From Brevibacillus laterosporus LMG 15441 (GTDB lineage: Bacteria; Bacillota; Bacilli; Brevibacillales; Brevibacillaceae), in contig NZ_CP007806.1 in assembly GCF_000219535.2 (NCBI RefSeq), positions 2,390,501 to 2,454,500 on the forward strand: DNA of 64,000 nucleotides. Direction: 5' to 3'. Every line of letters begins with the position of its first letter. Position 1 is the first letter of the stretch. Shown in pieces: positions 26,764-36,349 of the stretch. The translations under genes were made by a program, and so were the position numbers. The notes under the pieces are model-generated. The model did not search any database, had not been told where the DNA came from, and saw only the letters and a list, made by a program, of their open reading frames with translations.

Positions 26764-27108
26764 TTAACTATTTGATAATTTGTTTACCCCTTTGAATTTT
26801 AATATTGCTGAGACTACATATAGGAAACAACATAAAGCAAACCAGATACCAGTACTTGAAAACATATAGTAGATGCTTAATGGTAGTGACCAGACGAATG
26901 AAATAATGATTATTGGTGGAGAAACGAATGACGATACTAATCGAAAAATAGCAGGAAATAGTATAAAGAACAAAAATACTAAGAATAGCGCTTTAATTGT
27001 TTCATCACGAATTATTGATACATACCATAAATAAATGCTCATTACTGAAGCAATAAAACCACATAAAAAACCGAAAAATAAATAAGGATTTCTTTTCATA
27101 TTACTCAT
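26764..27108 (-). CDS. Small four-helix membrane protein
   Basis: The product has 114 residues with four hydrophobic segments (about 9-28, 39-58, 63-82 and 84-103). The N-terminus MSNMKRNPYLFFG is positively charged. The ribosome binding site is weak (AAGAG). No family recognised. It has no operon partner; the next 700 bases upstream on its strand hold no gene. Confidence 0.55.
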   Translation of the reverse strand: MSNMKRNPYLFFGFLCGFIASVMSIYLWYVSIIRDETIKALFLVFLFFILFPAIFRLVSSFVSPPIIIISFVWSLPLSIYYMFSSTGIWFALCCFLYVVSAILKFKGVNKLSNS

Positions 27109-27868
27109 CTCTTATACAGTTCTCGGTATATGTTTACCGAACGTGCGTACGTATATTCTAAATTTGGCAAATATTGAAATTTATTAATTTAGATTATATA
27201 ATCGATTCTGTCCATATAAATAGTTTGAAAAGGAGAGTATTTTAACAAAAAAAACTCAAAGATTACCTATAGGGGTTATGCTAATTAATATAATGATGAT
27301 TTTGGTCTTAAGAACTAGAGAACGCATGTAAATCATGAACTTAAGATGATAGCTTTGCCTTTCGGTGACGGTGATGGAGGATTTATTATTCATGGGATTA
27401 TGATGCTAGTGGAGATTCTAGTGCATTGGTAAGCTTCACTTTAACCACTAGCATGGATTGATATCTAAAATTATTTCCAATGATTTATTCATTACTTTCA
27501 AAATAGTGAATTTTATCTATTGCCATTCCTATTATAAATGAGTTACATAAATACCCCTACCATTAATTTAATTAACGGCAGGGGTATTTGTATCCTTGTT
27601 TCTATAGGTACCATGTTCTATGTAAAAAAGGTACAGAATAACAGAAAGTAAAATTGACAATTGATCGTATTAAGTAATTATGAGGATTTTGAAACTTACA
27701 AGTATGCTTATAAAATGGCAGAAATCCTTCTAGGAAAAAGCTTGCAAGAGTAAAGGGTAAAGAATAGATAGCATTGAATGAATTTGTTTTTTTCAGCAGG
27801 TTGATTGTGTTGTTTGTCTTGTACACTTTATTCGTTAGAGTAAACAAATGAGATGGAGGTATAAAACA
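27109..27868. other. Gene-poor stretch with one hairpin
   Basis: No frame is supported. Isolated short frames, such as DYDASGDSSALVSFTLTT at about 27390, look like debris. A hairpin lies at 27549-27589. The end carries the GGAGGT box for the deaminase gene. Confidence 0.3.
27549..27589. terminator. Hairpin, probably a terminator
   Basis: AAATACCCCTACC pairs with GGCAGGGGTATTT around an AT-rich loop. The flanks have few T or A runs, so the direction is uncertain. Confidence 0.55.
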
Positions 27869-28321
27869 ATGGATTTTTTGAAATTGGCTGCTGAAGCGGC
27901 GATCGAAGGTATGGATAATCAAGCGGGAGGGCCGTTTGGCGCAACCATTGTTAGAGGAGATGAAGTTATTGCCGCTGTAGCCAACACAATGATCAGGGAT
28001 ACGGATCCTACTGCACATGCGGAAATGGTAGCAATCAGAGAAGCTTGTAAAAAATTAAGCACAATGGACTTGTCTGATTGCGTAATTTATGCAACATGCG
28101 AACCATGCCCGATGTGTGTAGGGGCAATCATTTGGTCTGGCATAAAAAAAGTGTACTATTGCAACACCGCAGAAGACGCGGATAAGCACGGTTTTTCCGA
28201 TATACATCTTCGTAAATATTTGACAGGAGAGGATAAGAGCATTCTGAACATGGTCAAGGTCGAGAAAAGAGAAGATTGCGATTATTTATTTGAGCATTTC
28301 CACAACCTGAACAAAAAATAG
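27869..28321 (+). CDS. guaD: Guanine deaminase-like nucleobase/nucleoside deaminase
   Basis: The product has 150 residues from the ATG at 27869, which follows GGAGGT. An earlier ATG at 27848 lies upstream of that box. The zinc-dependent cytidine-deaminase fold is clear: HAE (His50, Glu52) and CEPCPMC (Cys80, Cys83 as ligands), preceded by GGPFGATIV. Length and motif spacing fit GuaD of Bacillus, which converts guanine to xanthine and ammonia. A tRNA adenosine deaminase (TadA) is the main alternative, but the GFSDIHLRKYL tail fits GuaD better. It is a single gene, with a LysR fragment downstream. Confidence 0.82.
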   Translation: MDFLKLAAEAAIEGMDNQAGGPFGATIVRGDEVIAAVANTMIRDTDPTAHAEMVAIREACKKLSTMDLSDCVIYATCEPCPMCVGAIIWSGIKKVYYCNTAEDADKHGFSDIHLRKYLTGEDKSILNMVKVEKREDCDYLFEHFHNLNKK

Positions 28322-28476
28322 TTCATGTGGAGAAACAGATCCGGACCGTCCCTCTATTGTCAAACCCCAAGAAGCTGAACCTTTGTAAAATGGAAGCGAC
28401 GAGCAGGAGGATGAGCTTTATATGCTACTGGACCGCCTAGTGACCATCCCATAATGCAAGGAGGAGTATGTGTTGA

Positions 28477-28938
28477 CAGTGTCTAAGGAGGCATCCGCTG
28501 GCTAACCGGACCTGCATTGATCTGGATGAACTGAGAGACCTTCCCATAGTCCTGTATCCCGAAGGTTTTCTGGGGCGTGATATCGTTGAAGAGATTGTCT
28601 GTCAATGTGGATGTAAGCTCCATTCCGTTCTTGAAACCAGCTCAGTAACTTCTTCGATTATGAATCTGATGAAAGCCAATATTGGTGCAACCGTACAGCC
28701 ACATTCGTTAATACGGCAAATTTGTGATCCGGTTTTGCACACGATACGCATCAAGGATGGCGCGCTCAGCCGCAGCTTGTCAATTATTTACCACTCCGAC
28801 CGTTATCTGAGCCGAGCAGCCAAAGCATTTATTGAACAAATACAAGAGAGTACTTTCAAAGCTAGTCCAGGAGTTATAGTCAAAAAACGATGGTATTTTC
28901 TATTCCCCTATTCGAACGAGGTGAGCTATGTCCATTAG
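28477..28938 (+). pseudogene. LysR-family regulator, effector-domain fragment
   Basis: The frame opens at about 28477 in mid-domain and reads LRDLPIVLYPEGFLGRDIVE, VLETSSVTSSIMNLMKANIG, ATVQPHSLI and SLSIIYHSDRYLSRAAKAFI, the second half of a LysR substrate-binding domain. The DNA-binding half is missing. An ATG at 28660 would give 92 residues. The 3' end overlaps the histidine kinase start by 11 bases. Confidence 0.75.
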
Positions 28939-30430
28939 AGTCAAACTATTGCTGTCTTATACAGGTATGCTTATCATTAGCCTTTCGGTCTTTTTCTTGA
29001 CTGCCAGTCTGGTCACGATCGCAGCGACAGGTGACATTAACAGTATTCGGGATCTCTATAAAGTCCATTACCAGCTTAATCCGCTGACTGAACAAGAGGA
29101 ATCGATCTTTCTCGAATTAAAATATCTCGCCAAAAACGAACCAGATCAATTGCAAAATGAAGAGCTTTTGCTGGACTACGATTTCAAGCTTAAAACCGTG
29201 AGGGCAGGTCTCTTTGTCCGCCGGGAAAACCATCAGGTATTTGCGTCGCGAACCTTTAACCAGCCTGCATTGGAGGAGAATCTCCCTTCCTATGATCTGG
29301 ACAACAATCAGATTCGCAATACCTTTAACATTGGCGAAAGATTTTATGCCTACGCTAAATACGACTTCCGCTTTTCGAATGGCGCCAAAGGTGGCGTCTT
29401 CGTTATACGCGAGCGAAGCCCTTTTGGTGAAGTGATACGCAGGCTGTTACCCATCCTCATTCTGATTCTCATCGGCGTCGTCGTGGTTGCGAATATGTTG
29501 TTATACCGCTGGATTACCAGAAGCGTCGTCAAACCCCTTAATTTACTTCGGACCTCAGCTGATCACATCAAAGAGGGTAATCTCCAATTTTCACTTGATC
29601 TGCGTTCAAAGGACGAAATCGGTCAATTGAACGCGGCGTTTGAAAATATGCGAAAGAGACTGCTTGAATCGGTTCAGCTTCGATTGAAAGACGAGGAGAA
29701 TCGGAAAGAACTAATCTCCAACATCTCCCATGATTTGCGAACGCCTATTACTAATATAAAAGGCTATATCGAAGGAATTCGAGATGGGGTCGCAGATACT
29801 CCTGAGAAAATGAACAAGTACGTGAACATCATTTATTCCAAAGCCGTTGATTTGGATAAACTCGTAGACGAACTATTTCTCTACTCCAAGCTTGATTTAA
29901 AGCAAGTATCGTTCTTCTTTGAGCATGTTGATATTGTTGGTTTTTTGGATGAGTGTATTGATGAACTGTATTATGAATTGGAGGAAAAAGGAATCCTGCT
30001 TGAGTGGGGGAATCGTCCAGATCATAGCATTCAAGTAATTGCCGATGTAGAGAAATTAAAACGTATAGTACTTAATATTATTGGTAATGCTCAGAATTTT
30101 ATGGACAAAGAACAAAAAATGATTCTCGTCTCCGTACAAGTTTCCCCAGTATGGGTCACCATTGAGATACGCGATAATGGGAAAGGTATCCCATCTGAAG
30201 CCATACCCCATGTTTTCGAACGATTTTATCGTGTAGAGCAATCCCGCAATTCTTCAACAGGCGGAAGCGGACTGGGACTTGCCATTGCGAATCAAATCAT
30301 AGAAGGACACGGAGGCTCCATCTGGGTAAGCAGCGAGCTAGGCATCGGCACGAGCCTGTTCTTTACCCTGAAACGAATAACGAACCAAGGAGGTATCCAA
30401 GCCTATGACGACACGAATCCTCATCATTGA
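28928..30430 (+). CDS. Sensor histidine kinase (HAMP, HisKA, HATPase)
   Basis: The product has 500 residues, with GAGGTGAGCT before the ATG. Membrane segments at about 8-32 and 173-195 enclose a ~140-residue extracellular sensor domain of no recognised type. A HAMP domain (196-250) follows, then the phosphoacceptor segment ELISNISHDLRTPITN with His268, and the ATPase domain with an N-box (NIIGNAQNF), DNGKGIP and GGSGLGLAI. It overlaps the response regulator by 26 bases, so the two are co-translated. The signal is unknown. The SLH protein gene begins about 130 bases beyond the pair and may be a target. Confidence 0.93.
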   Translation: MSIRVKLLLSYTGMLIISLSVFFLTASLVTIAATGDINSIRDLYKVHYQLNPLTEQEESIFLELKYLAKNEPDQLQNEELLLDYDFKLKTVRAGLFVRRENHQVFASRTFNQPALEENLPSYDLDNNQIRNTFNIGERFYAYAKYDFRFSNGAKGGVFVIRERSPFGEVIRRLLPILILILIGVVVVANMLLYRWITRSVVKPLNLLRTSADHIKEGNLQFSLDLRSKDEIGQLNAAFENMRKRLLESVQLRLKDEENRKELISNISHDLRTPITNIKGYIEGIRDGVADTPEKMNKYVNIIYSKAVDLDKLVDELFLYSKLDLKQVSFFFEHVDIVGFLDECIDELYYELEEKGILLEWGNRPDHSIQVIADVEKLKRIVLNIIGNAQNFMDKEQKMILVSVQVSPVWVTIEIRDNGKGIPSEAIPHVFERFYRVEQSRNSSTGGSGLGLAIANQIIEGHGGSIWVSSELGIGTSLFFTLKRITNQGGIQAYDDTNPHH

Positions 30431-31100
30431 AGATGAAACTACGATCGCTGAGCTGCAGCGGGATTATTTTGAACTAAATGGTTTTCTCGTTGATTTATGT
30501 TATTCAGGCAATGAGGGTTTACTGCTTGCACTTCAGGGGAATTACAATCTTATTATTGTGGACTTGCAGCTTCCTGTGATGAACGGCTTTGAATTATGCA
30601 ATCAAATCAGACAAAGCAAGGAAGTGCCGATTCTGATTGTCTCTGCGAAAAAAGAAGAGATTGATAAAATTCGGGCCTTTAATCTTGGCGCCGACGATTA
30701 CATTACCAAACCATTCAGCCCTAGTGAGCTAGTGGCGAGAGCCAGGGCTCATCTAGCGAGATATGAACGGCTATTGGGCAAACAGGAGACCGATCATAAG
30801 TCCAAAATTCATATTCGCGGTCTGGTCATTGATAAAGCTGCCCACAGAGTCTACGTACGAAATCAAGAAGTAATATTTACAACCCGTGAATTTAACCTGC
30901 TTGAGTTTTTTGCAAGCCATCCCAATCGTGTCTTTAGCAAAAATGAGTTATTTGAACGAATATGGGGCATGGATTCCAGTGGGGATATTGCAACCGTTAC
31001 CGTACATGTTCGCAAGTTGAGGGAAAAGATAGAAGTCGATCCTTCCAACCCGCAGTATATCGAAACGGTCTGGGGTGCCGGATACCGATTTTCCGTGTGA
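30405..31100 (+). CDS. OmpR-family response regulator
   Basis: The product has 231 residues, with CAAGGAGGTATC before the ATG, inside the kinase gene. The receiver domain has acidic residues at 10-11, phosphoacceptor Asp53 (IVDLQLP) and Lys102 (TKPF). The C-terminal winged helix ends in the typical TVHVRKLREKIE and TVWGAGYRF. It pairs with the upstream kinase. The target promoter is not evident. Confidence 0.94.
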   Translation: MTTRILIIEDETTIAELQRDYFELNGFLVDLCYSGNEGLLLALQGNYNLIIVDLQLPVMNGFELCNQIRQSKEVPILIVSAKKEEIDKIRAFNLGADDYITKPFSPSELVARARAHLARYERLLGKQETDHKSKIHIRGLVIDKAAHRVYVRNQEVIFTTREFNLLEFFASHPNRVFSKNELFERIWGMDSSGDIATVTVHVRKLREKIEVDPSNPQYIETVWGAGYRFSV

Positions 31101-31232
31101 TCGTTTTTATAATTTGTTAAGAAAGATTTTAGAATCGGTTTATCCGGTGTTTCTTTGGGGTTTATATCCCTCCTTTATCATACAGTTATGACGAACTACT
31201 ACCATGCCTAATATCTGAAGGAGGAGTTACCG

Positions 31233-32714
31233 ATGATTAAATATTCTAATAAACTGGCTGTCATGATGCTGATATCGGCCTTGGGAACGGCATCCGTTCC
31301 ATTTACGGCTCTGCATGTAGAAGCTGCATCAACGAGTCTCTCATCACAGGAAATTCAACAAGCAGTCAATAATCTCGCTGAGCTTCGCGTGATGCATGGC
31401 TACGAAAAAGGCTCCATACGGATTGAGAACCAAATCACTCGCGCCGAACTGGCGAAAATGGTCGTCCTCGTGTTTGGTCTCCAAGGGAAAGGGGGCAATT
31501 TACCTAGCTTCACGGATGTAAATCAGGATGATTTGTACTACAAGTATGCCGCTGAACTGGTAGCACAAGAAATCATGCAGGCGGAAGAAGGACGCTTTAA
31601 TCCATATGGAACTGTGACACATGCGGAGTTAGTACAAATCGTGTCCAAAGCGTTGAAACGTGATATGAAATCTGTGAATTACTGGATGGAGCGTTTTTAT
31701 CGAGCCGATAACAATGCCACTCGCGGCGAGACAGCGTACTTGCTGAATATCGCTCGTCAGGCGATTCCTTCGGCAAATGCGAAAATTACGAGCGTTCGTC
31801 CGTTGAATACCATTACCTTGATTGTGACTTTTGACGCTCCTTTGACAGCCGAGAATGAAGTCTTTGCCAAGACAAAAGAAGACTTTGTATTTAACGATGG
31901 ATTGACATTGAATAATATGCCGCGGTTAAAAACGGGTTCGATTGCTACGTATATCGTACCAACAACCGTACAAAAACTAGGCACAACGTATACCCTGACC
32001 TACAGAGGCAAAAAAGTGAGTACATTTATAGGAAACGCAACGAAACTTGACATGACGGAAGCTAGACAGGTTTCGAACGATACTTTCGAATTGGAAGCTC
32101 TCAAGGCTAATGGAGTTGTAGACTACGGATATGTTATCAGCGCATACAGCGGTGGCCGCGGAGCGAGTGCATTCGTCCTGGATGAGGACAACAGAGCGGA
32201 TGGAAGAACCTATCAGATCATCTCCTCCGGTCAAGGTAGAGAAGTCATGATTACACCGGAAGGCGATCAACCGATCGTAGCTAAATACGTCCCGTTCACC
32301 CAATCAATGGATGGTAAGCAAGAACCAAAATTCCGTTTGCCGGAAGGTCAGGTGCTGACACCCGGAGTTAAGTATACCGTTACCTCGAATTGGACGGAAA
32401 TCGCCAATCCGACATTCGTAGCCGAGAATATCCCACCGCTAAATATTGTCAAAGCGGAGGCAATCAGTGAAACATCTATAGCCATTACTTTGGCGGAGGA
32501 CCCGGGAGATGAGCTATTCTCCGGCCGCAGTGTGGAATTGACCGATGGAGAGGGTAATAAACTGACCGGTACTTATAAATATTCCAGTCGCAAGGGTGCA
32601 GTGGGCGTGTTCGATCTTGTGCAGGACAGCAAACTGACTAAAGGAGTAACTTATACCGTTACACCCATTGGTGACTGGGCCGACCAGTCCAAGGTTGAGC
32701 TGACGGTCAAATAA
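31233..32714 (+). CDS. S-layer-homology domain surface protein
   Basis: The product has 493 residues, with GAAGGAGGAG before the ATG. A signal peptide (1-32, ending VEAAS) precedes SLH-type repeats: LRVMHGYEKGSIRIENQITR, AELAKMVVLVFGLQG and FNPYGTVTHAELVQIVSKAL. SLH domains bind pyruvylated secondary cell-wall polymer. From about 185 on, three beta-sandwich-like segments follow (ITSVRPLNTITLIVTFDAPL, VKAEAISETSIAITL, GVTYTVTPIGDW), like Big or cadherin-like modules of S-layer proteins. It should sit on the cell surface. The next gene, an ankyrin protein, is 50 bases away and may be co-transcribed. Confidence 0.88.
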   Translation: MIKYSNKLAVMMLISALGTASVPFTALHVEAASTSLSSQEIQQAVNNLAELRVMHGYEKGSIRIENQITRAELAKMVVLVFGLQGKGGNLPSFTDVNQDDLYYKYAAELVAQEIMQAEEGRFNPYGTVTHAELVQIVSKALKRDMKSVNYWMERFYRADNNATRGETAYLLNIARQAIPSANAKITSVRPLNTITLIVTFDAPLTAENEVFAKTKEDFVFNDGLTLNNMPRLKTGSIATYIVPTTVQKLGTTYTLTYRGKKVSTFIGNATKLDMTEARQVSNDTFELEALKANGVVDYGYVISAYSGGRGASAFVLDEDNRADGRTYQIISSGQGREVMITPEGDQPIVAKYVPFTQSMDGKQEPKFRLPEGQVLTPGVKYTVTSNWTEIANPTFVAENIPPLNIVKAEAISETSIAITLAEDPGDELFSGRSVELTDGEGNKLTGTYKYSSRKGAVGVFDLVQDSKLTKGVTYTVTPIGDWADQSKVELTVK

Positions 32715-32764
32715 CAAATCTGTAGATGAAGCTTTAGAAATCAAAGGAAAGGTGTGGGTTCGCT

Positions 32765-33484
32765 TTGCTACGCGGAATTAGTCTTTTGATCTTGGCTATC
32801 ACTCTTTCGGGGAGCGAGATAAATATGGACTCTTTGTTATCAAGCGGAAAGCGGCAAACAACCCAAGTGGTGAACGAAGAAATGGACAAGTTGAATCGCG
32901 CTCTGTTGAAAGCTGCAAATCAGGGAGACAAGGAAGCCATTTCGAAACTTCTGACGGATGGCGCTGATATTGACGCTACGGATGAAAGAGGCCGAACCTC
33001 TGTTATGATTGCCGTACACACGAACCAATTAGAGCTGTTTACGTTTCTAATCGAGAAGGGGGCCGATATTAACATCAGGGACAATCAACTTGACAATCCT
33101 TTACTCTATGCAGGAGCGGAAGGTAAGTTGGATTTTTTGAAAGCAGCCATTGCAGCAGGCGCTGACACGACGATTACCAACCGTTATGGAGGTACCGCCC
33201 TTATTCCAGCGGCTGATCGCGGGCATGTTGAGATTGTTCGAGAGCTGCTCACGAACTCCGATGTAGATGTGAATCACGTCAACAATCTGGGCTGGACCGT
33301 TCTGCTGGAAGCCATTATTCTTGGAGATGGCGGCAAAAATCATCAGGAGATCGTAAATCTGCTGATTGAGTACGGAGCCGATGTAAATCTGGCTGACAGA
33401 AGTGGAGTAACACCTTTGCAGCATGCCAAAAAACACGGCTATCAGGAAATGGTTGACGTTTTGACGAGCGCTGGTGGGAAATAA
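32765..33484 (+). CDS. Ankyrin-repeat protein, possibly exported
   Basis: The product has 239 residues from TTG; a GGAAAGGTG box is somewhat distant, and an ATG at 32825 is the alternative. The N-terminal ~20 residues (MLRGISLLILAITLSGSEIN) are hydrophobic and could be an export signal. About five ankyrin repeats follow: ALLKAANQGDKEAISKLLTD, GADIDATDERGRTSVMIAV, NIRDNQLDNPLLYAGAEG, TNRYGGTALIPAADRGHVE and VNLADRSGVTPLQHAKKHG. Ankyrin repeats bind proteins; the partner may be the SLH protein encoded upstream. A terminator follows. Confidence 0.85.
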   Translation: MLRGISLLILAITLSGSEINMDSLLSSGKRQTTQVVNEEMDKLNRALLKAANQGDKEAISKLLTDGADIDATDERGRTSVMIAVHTNQLELFTFLIEKGADINIRDNQLDNPLLYAGAEGKLDFLKAAIAAGADTTITNRYGGTALIPAADRGHVEIVRELLTNSDVDVNHVNNLGWTVLLEAIILGDGGKNHQEIVNLLIEYGADVNLADRSGVTPLQHAKKHGYQEMVDVLTSAGGK

Positions 33485-33490
33485 TCACTC

Positions 33491-33537
33491 AAAAAGGATA
33501 CAGCCCTGATGATTTCAGTGTGGTTCTATCCTTTTTT
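33491..33537 (+). terminator. Terminator after the ankyrin gene
   Basis: AAAAAGGATA pairs with TATCCTTTTTT across a 26-base loop that can fold further. Confidence 0.65.
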
Positions 33538-33750
33538 GCTAGCATCGCCGATCTTGAATCGAAACGTGAATCTTGTTTGCAGTGATGCTTGATGAAAAGT
33601 AATGTCTAATAATCTTTTTTGTTTTCTTTGGAGATATCATTGTGTAGGGCATAGCCCAATGAGTAAGTGGGGGATAAATGTCGGTAGGCGTTAGCTTACT
33701 CCGTTGGTATAATCATAGGTTAGTAATACTAAAAAGCTGAGGTGAGAACA

Positions 33751-34002
33751 GTGATTGTAAACAAGGCGTATAAGTTTCGTATCTATCCGAATAAAGAACA
33801 AGAAATTTTAATCGCTAAAACAATCGGTTGTTCTCGCTTTGTTTTCAATCATTTTTTTGCGCAATGAAACAGCACATACAAGAGAACGGGTAAAGGATTA
33901 ACATACATTACGTGCTCTGCCGATCTGACTCAATTGAAAAAAGAATTCGTATGGCTAAAAGAAGTGGACAGCATTTCCACAATTGGAACAAGCAGCGTGT
34001 GA
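33751..34002 (+). pseudogene. tnpB: TnpB (IS200/IS605 OrfB) N-terminal remnant
   Basis: A GTG behind GAGGTGAG starts AYKFRIYPNKEQEILIAKTI and GCSRFVFNHFFAQ, the canonical TnpB opening. An in-frame TGA falls at 33865, and the same frame continues with TGKGLTYITCSADLTQLKKE and WLKEVDS. The match then ends; the RuvC and zinc-finger domains are missing, so it is not a functional guided nuclease. The 200 bases upstream hold a short hairpin-forming stretch that may be the IS left end. Confidence 0.85.
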
Positions 34003-34066
34003 AGGTGGATACTTTTTTAATTTCCCTTCTGCTGCACCTCCTACGGCTGAAAGAAGAGCTTTGGTT

Positions 34067-34090
34067 ACTTTAAGGGGTGCACTTCATTCT
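34067..34090. repeat. Solo IS3-type end
   Basis: CTTTAAGGGGTGCAC here matches the end of the IS at 37791-38892 (bases 38873-38887). No transposase is next to it, so it is a relic end. The 34003-34350 stretch around it has no supported gene; a 92-residue frame (34120-34398) runs into a hairpin and is not convincing. Confidence 0.55.
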
Positions 34091-34357
34091 AAGATGGGTG
34101 TATATTTCTTGATGTTCCTATGATCGTTTCGAATGAGCGAACCTTTCTCATTGATTCTACGTGTACGCTAAACCTACAAAGAAGAATTACAACGGTCAAT
34201 GGACTTCAATCACCGCTCATAACACAAATGGGAGTCTATTGCGATCATTTCAAACTAATCTTAAATGGTACAAGAGACAAGCCTAAGGGTAATCACAGGA
34301 GCCGCAGAATAAGTAATATTTCTTTGATGAAAAAGGAATATATAATGATAATAAAAG

Positions 34358-34394
34358 AACAAACGTCCGAATTTAGGTTCGGACGTTTGTTTAC
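34358..34394. terminator. Strong hairpin, bidirectional terminator type
   Basis: ACAAACGTCCGAA and TTCGGACGTTTGT pair perfectly around TTTAGG, with A-rich bases before and TTTA after. Confidence 0.75.
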
Positions 34395-34507
34395 GTAATG
34401 CTTATATTCGGAATCAAACCTAGGGTTAACCTTTAAATAAGGAACTTGGTTGATTACACTAATTCACTAAATATATCATCTTCTATTTATAGTTTTTAAA
34501 ATAACTA

Positions 34508-34556
34508 TTTACACACAATCAGTATTAGTGTATTATTCATCTAGTACACTGATACT
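34508..34556 (+). promoter_or_regulatory. Promoter and operator of the GntR/ABC operon
   Basis: TTTACA (34508-34513) and TATTAT (34531-34536) are 17 bases apart. A 12-base inverted repeat, AGTATTAGTGTA and TACACTGATACT (34521-34556, one mismatch), overlaps the -10 box. This is the layout of an autorepressed YtrA-type operon. The start codon is 14 bases downstream. Confidence 0.75.
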
Positions 34557-34569
34557 GAGGAGGAAAGAA

Positions 34570-34950
34570 ATGAAAACTGAGTTTTCTCCTAATATCCCGA
34601 TTTATATTCAGGTAATGGAGTGTATCAAAAAGGAAATTGTAACAGGATGTTTAGCCCCGGGGGATAAAATTCCTGCCGTACGTGAATTAGCGGCTGAATT
34701 ACAAGTAAATCCAAATACAATTCAACGTACATTTCAGGAGTTAGAACGAGAAGGTATTGCTGAGACACGCAGAGGAACAGGGAGATTTGTAACAACTAAT
34801 GAAGAAAAAATTACAGAGCTACGTAAAGAAATGGCAAAAGAGTTGCTCGATAATTTTATAAATGGAATGAACAACTTAGGATTTACGGAAGAAGAAATTC
34901 TCTCAATACTCCTGTCCTCTTTGGAAAAGAAAAGGGAGGAAAACGAATGA
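34570..34950 (+). CDS. YtrA-subfamily GntR transcriptional regulator
   Basis: The product has 126 residues from the ATG at 34570, preceded by GAGGAGGAAAG. An upstream GTG (34528) lies inside the operator and is rejected. The winged helix is typical: PIYIQVMECIKKEIVTG, LAPGDKIPAVRELA and LQVNPNTIQRTFQELEREGI. The short helical C-terminus without an effector domain marks the YtrA subfamily, whose members repress adjacent ABC transporter operons. The gene overlaps the ABC ATPase by 4 bases (ATGA). It should bind the inverted repeat at 34521-34556. Confidence 0.92.
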   Translation: MKTEFSPNIPIYIQVMECIKKEIVTGCLAPGDKIPAVRELAAELQVNPNTIQRTFQELEREGIAETRRGTGRFVTTNEEKITELRKEMAKELLDNFINGMNNLGFTEEEILSILLSSLEKKREENE

Positions 34951-35645
34951 AAGAGTTATTAAAAATTGAAAATCTATGGAAAAGATACGATTTAAAAACA
35001 GTGATTCAAGATGTAAGCGTAACAATATCAGAAGGAAAAATTATCGGTCTTGTTGGTAATAATGGCAGTGGAAAAACGACATTTTTAAAAATGATTTCTG
35101 GTTTACGCTTCCCTTCTAAAGGAAGTATTACCATTGAAGGTAAGAAGGTGGGCTTAGTAACGAAAGAAATCGTTTCATTTATGCCTGATAGTCCTGTTTT
35201 TGAAAAGTGGATGACAGTAAAAGATGCTATGTTTTTCTATCGAGATTTTTATACTGATTTTGATTTACAACAAGCAATGGATTTAATATCCGAGTTTAAG
35301 ATACCGCTAGAAGAGAACATAATCACCTTATCAAAAGGGACAACAGGAATATTACAGCTTATATTAACTTTCTCAAGGAAAGCAAAGTTATATGTATTAG
35401 ACGAACCATTAGGTGGAATTGATCTTATTTCTAGAAAGCATGTATTAGATTTAATTCTTAACTTTTATCGTGAAAATAGTACCATTCTTATTTCAACTCA
35501 TTTAATAGAGGAAATTGAAAATATATTTGATGAGGTGATCTTTTTGAAAGACGGCACTATTGTATTGCATGAAAATGTAGAAGAAATTCGTTTTCACCAT
35601 GGAAAAGCAGTACATGAGTTATTTAAGGAGGTTTTTGAGAAGTGA
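34947..35645 (+). CDS. ABC transporter ATP-binding protein (YtrB-like)
   Basis: The product has 232 residues. Walker A is GNNGSGKT (37-44) and Walker B is LYVLDEP, followed by the D-loop LGGID and the H-loop STHL. The signature is an atypical LSKGTTG, like the LSKGM form in YtrB/EcsA-type ATPases. It is coupled by 4-base overlaps to the GntR regulator upstream and the membrane protein downstream. It probably energises an exporter, or a cell-envelope stress or antibiotic response transporter, as in ytr-type operons. Confidence 0.92.
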   Translation: MKELLKIENLWKRYDLKTVIQDVSVTISEGKIIGLVGNNGSGKTTFLKMISGLRFPSKGSITIEGKKVGLVTKEIVSFMPDSPVFEKWMTVKDAMFFYRDFYTDFDLQQAMDLISEFKIPLEENIITLSKGTTGILQLILTFSRKAKLYVLDEPLGGIDLISRKHVLDLILNFYRENSTILISTHLIEEIENIFDEVIFLKDGTIVLHENVEEIRFHHGKAVHELFKEVFEK

Positions 35646-36310
35646 ATCCACTTTTTCGCTATTTATTTAAGTGTAATAGAAAAAAGATAGTCGTCCTTTA
35701 TTTTGGATTTATTACTATTTCTTTACTTCTGTCATTTTTAAAAGTAAAAGATACAACATTACTATGTATAGCTGCATTTTCTATTCTTTTAATAGCACTG
35801 TCGTCTTTCAATAAAACGATTAACAATTCTATGATTCGCTATACAGATATCTCAGCTCAAAGAAATATATATGCAAATTTATTTTTCTTCACATCTATGT
35901 TTATTTTTTTGTTAGTAATAGGTCTAATTTTTTTAAATTATGACCATGGAATCTTCCAACATGTACTCGCTGTTTTTTTATGGGGAACTGATTTCATGAG
36001 TATATTAGTCACTTGTTATTTCATCATAGTAATTACAAAACTGATTCCTATAAAGTCATCAATGAGTAAAATAATTTTATTCATCATTTTCTTTGCTATA
36101 TTTTTAATAATCCAAAAATATGTAATAGATGTTTTAAGTAATGTAATTACTATAAGGAGTACTGGGTTTATAGATGAAAATGGATTTATTGATGCATCAT
36201 TGTATCCTAGTGAAGGATTCACTATTTCAGGTTTATGTTTTAATTGCTTGTTCATAATTATCCTAGCAGCTATTACAGGTCGTATCATCGATAAAAAATT
36301 AGAAATATAA
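35642..36310 (+). CDS. ABC transporter membrane subunit
   Basis: The product has 222 residues with six hydrophobic segments (about 15-32, 37-55, 80-103, 116-138, 143-161 and 195-214). The start is GTG in a GTGA overlap with the ATPase stop, with AAGGAGGTTT upstream. The family is not recognised by sequence; the role as the ATPase's partner rests on size, topology and coupling. The operon ends here; a short reading frame follows. Confidence 0.75.
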   Translation: MNPLFRYLFKCNRKKIVVLYFGFITISLLLSFLKVKDTTLLCIAAFSILLIALSSFNKTINNSMIRYTDISAQRNIYANLFFFTSMFIFLLVIGLIFLNYDHGIFQHVLAVFLWGTDFMSILVTCYFIIVITKLIPIKSSMSKIILFIIFFAIFLIIQKYVIDVLSNVITIRSTGFIDENGFIDASLYPSEGFTISGLCFNCLFIIILAAITGRIIDKKLEI

Positions 36311-36349
36311 AGCTTTCACTTTAAAAGTAGAATGTATGTAGGAGGAAAA

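Noticed and set aside
33751-34002. A functional TnpB with a guide RNA
   Set aside because: Only the N-terminal ~80 codons remain, with an in-frame stop; the nuclease domain is absent.
34120-34398. A 92-codon plus-strand frame
   Set aside because: It has no ribosome binding site, runs through a terminator hairpin and shows no domain; probably debris.
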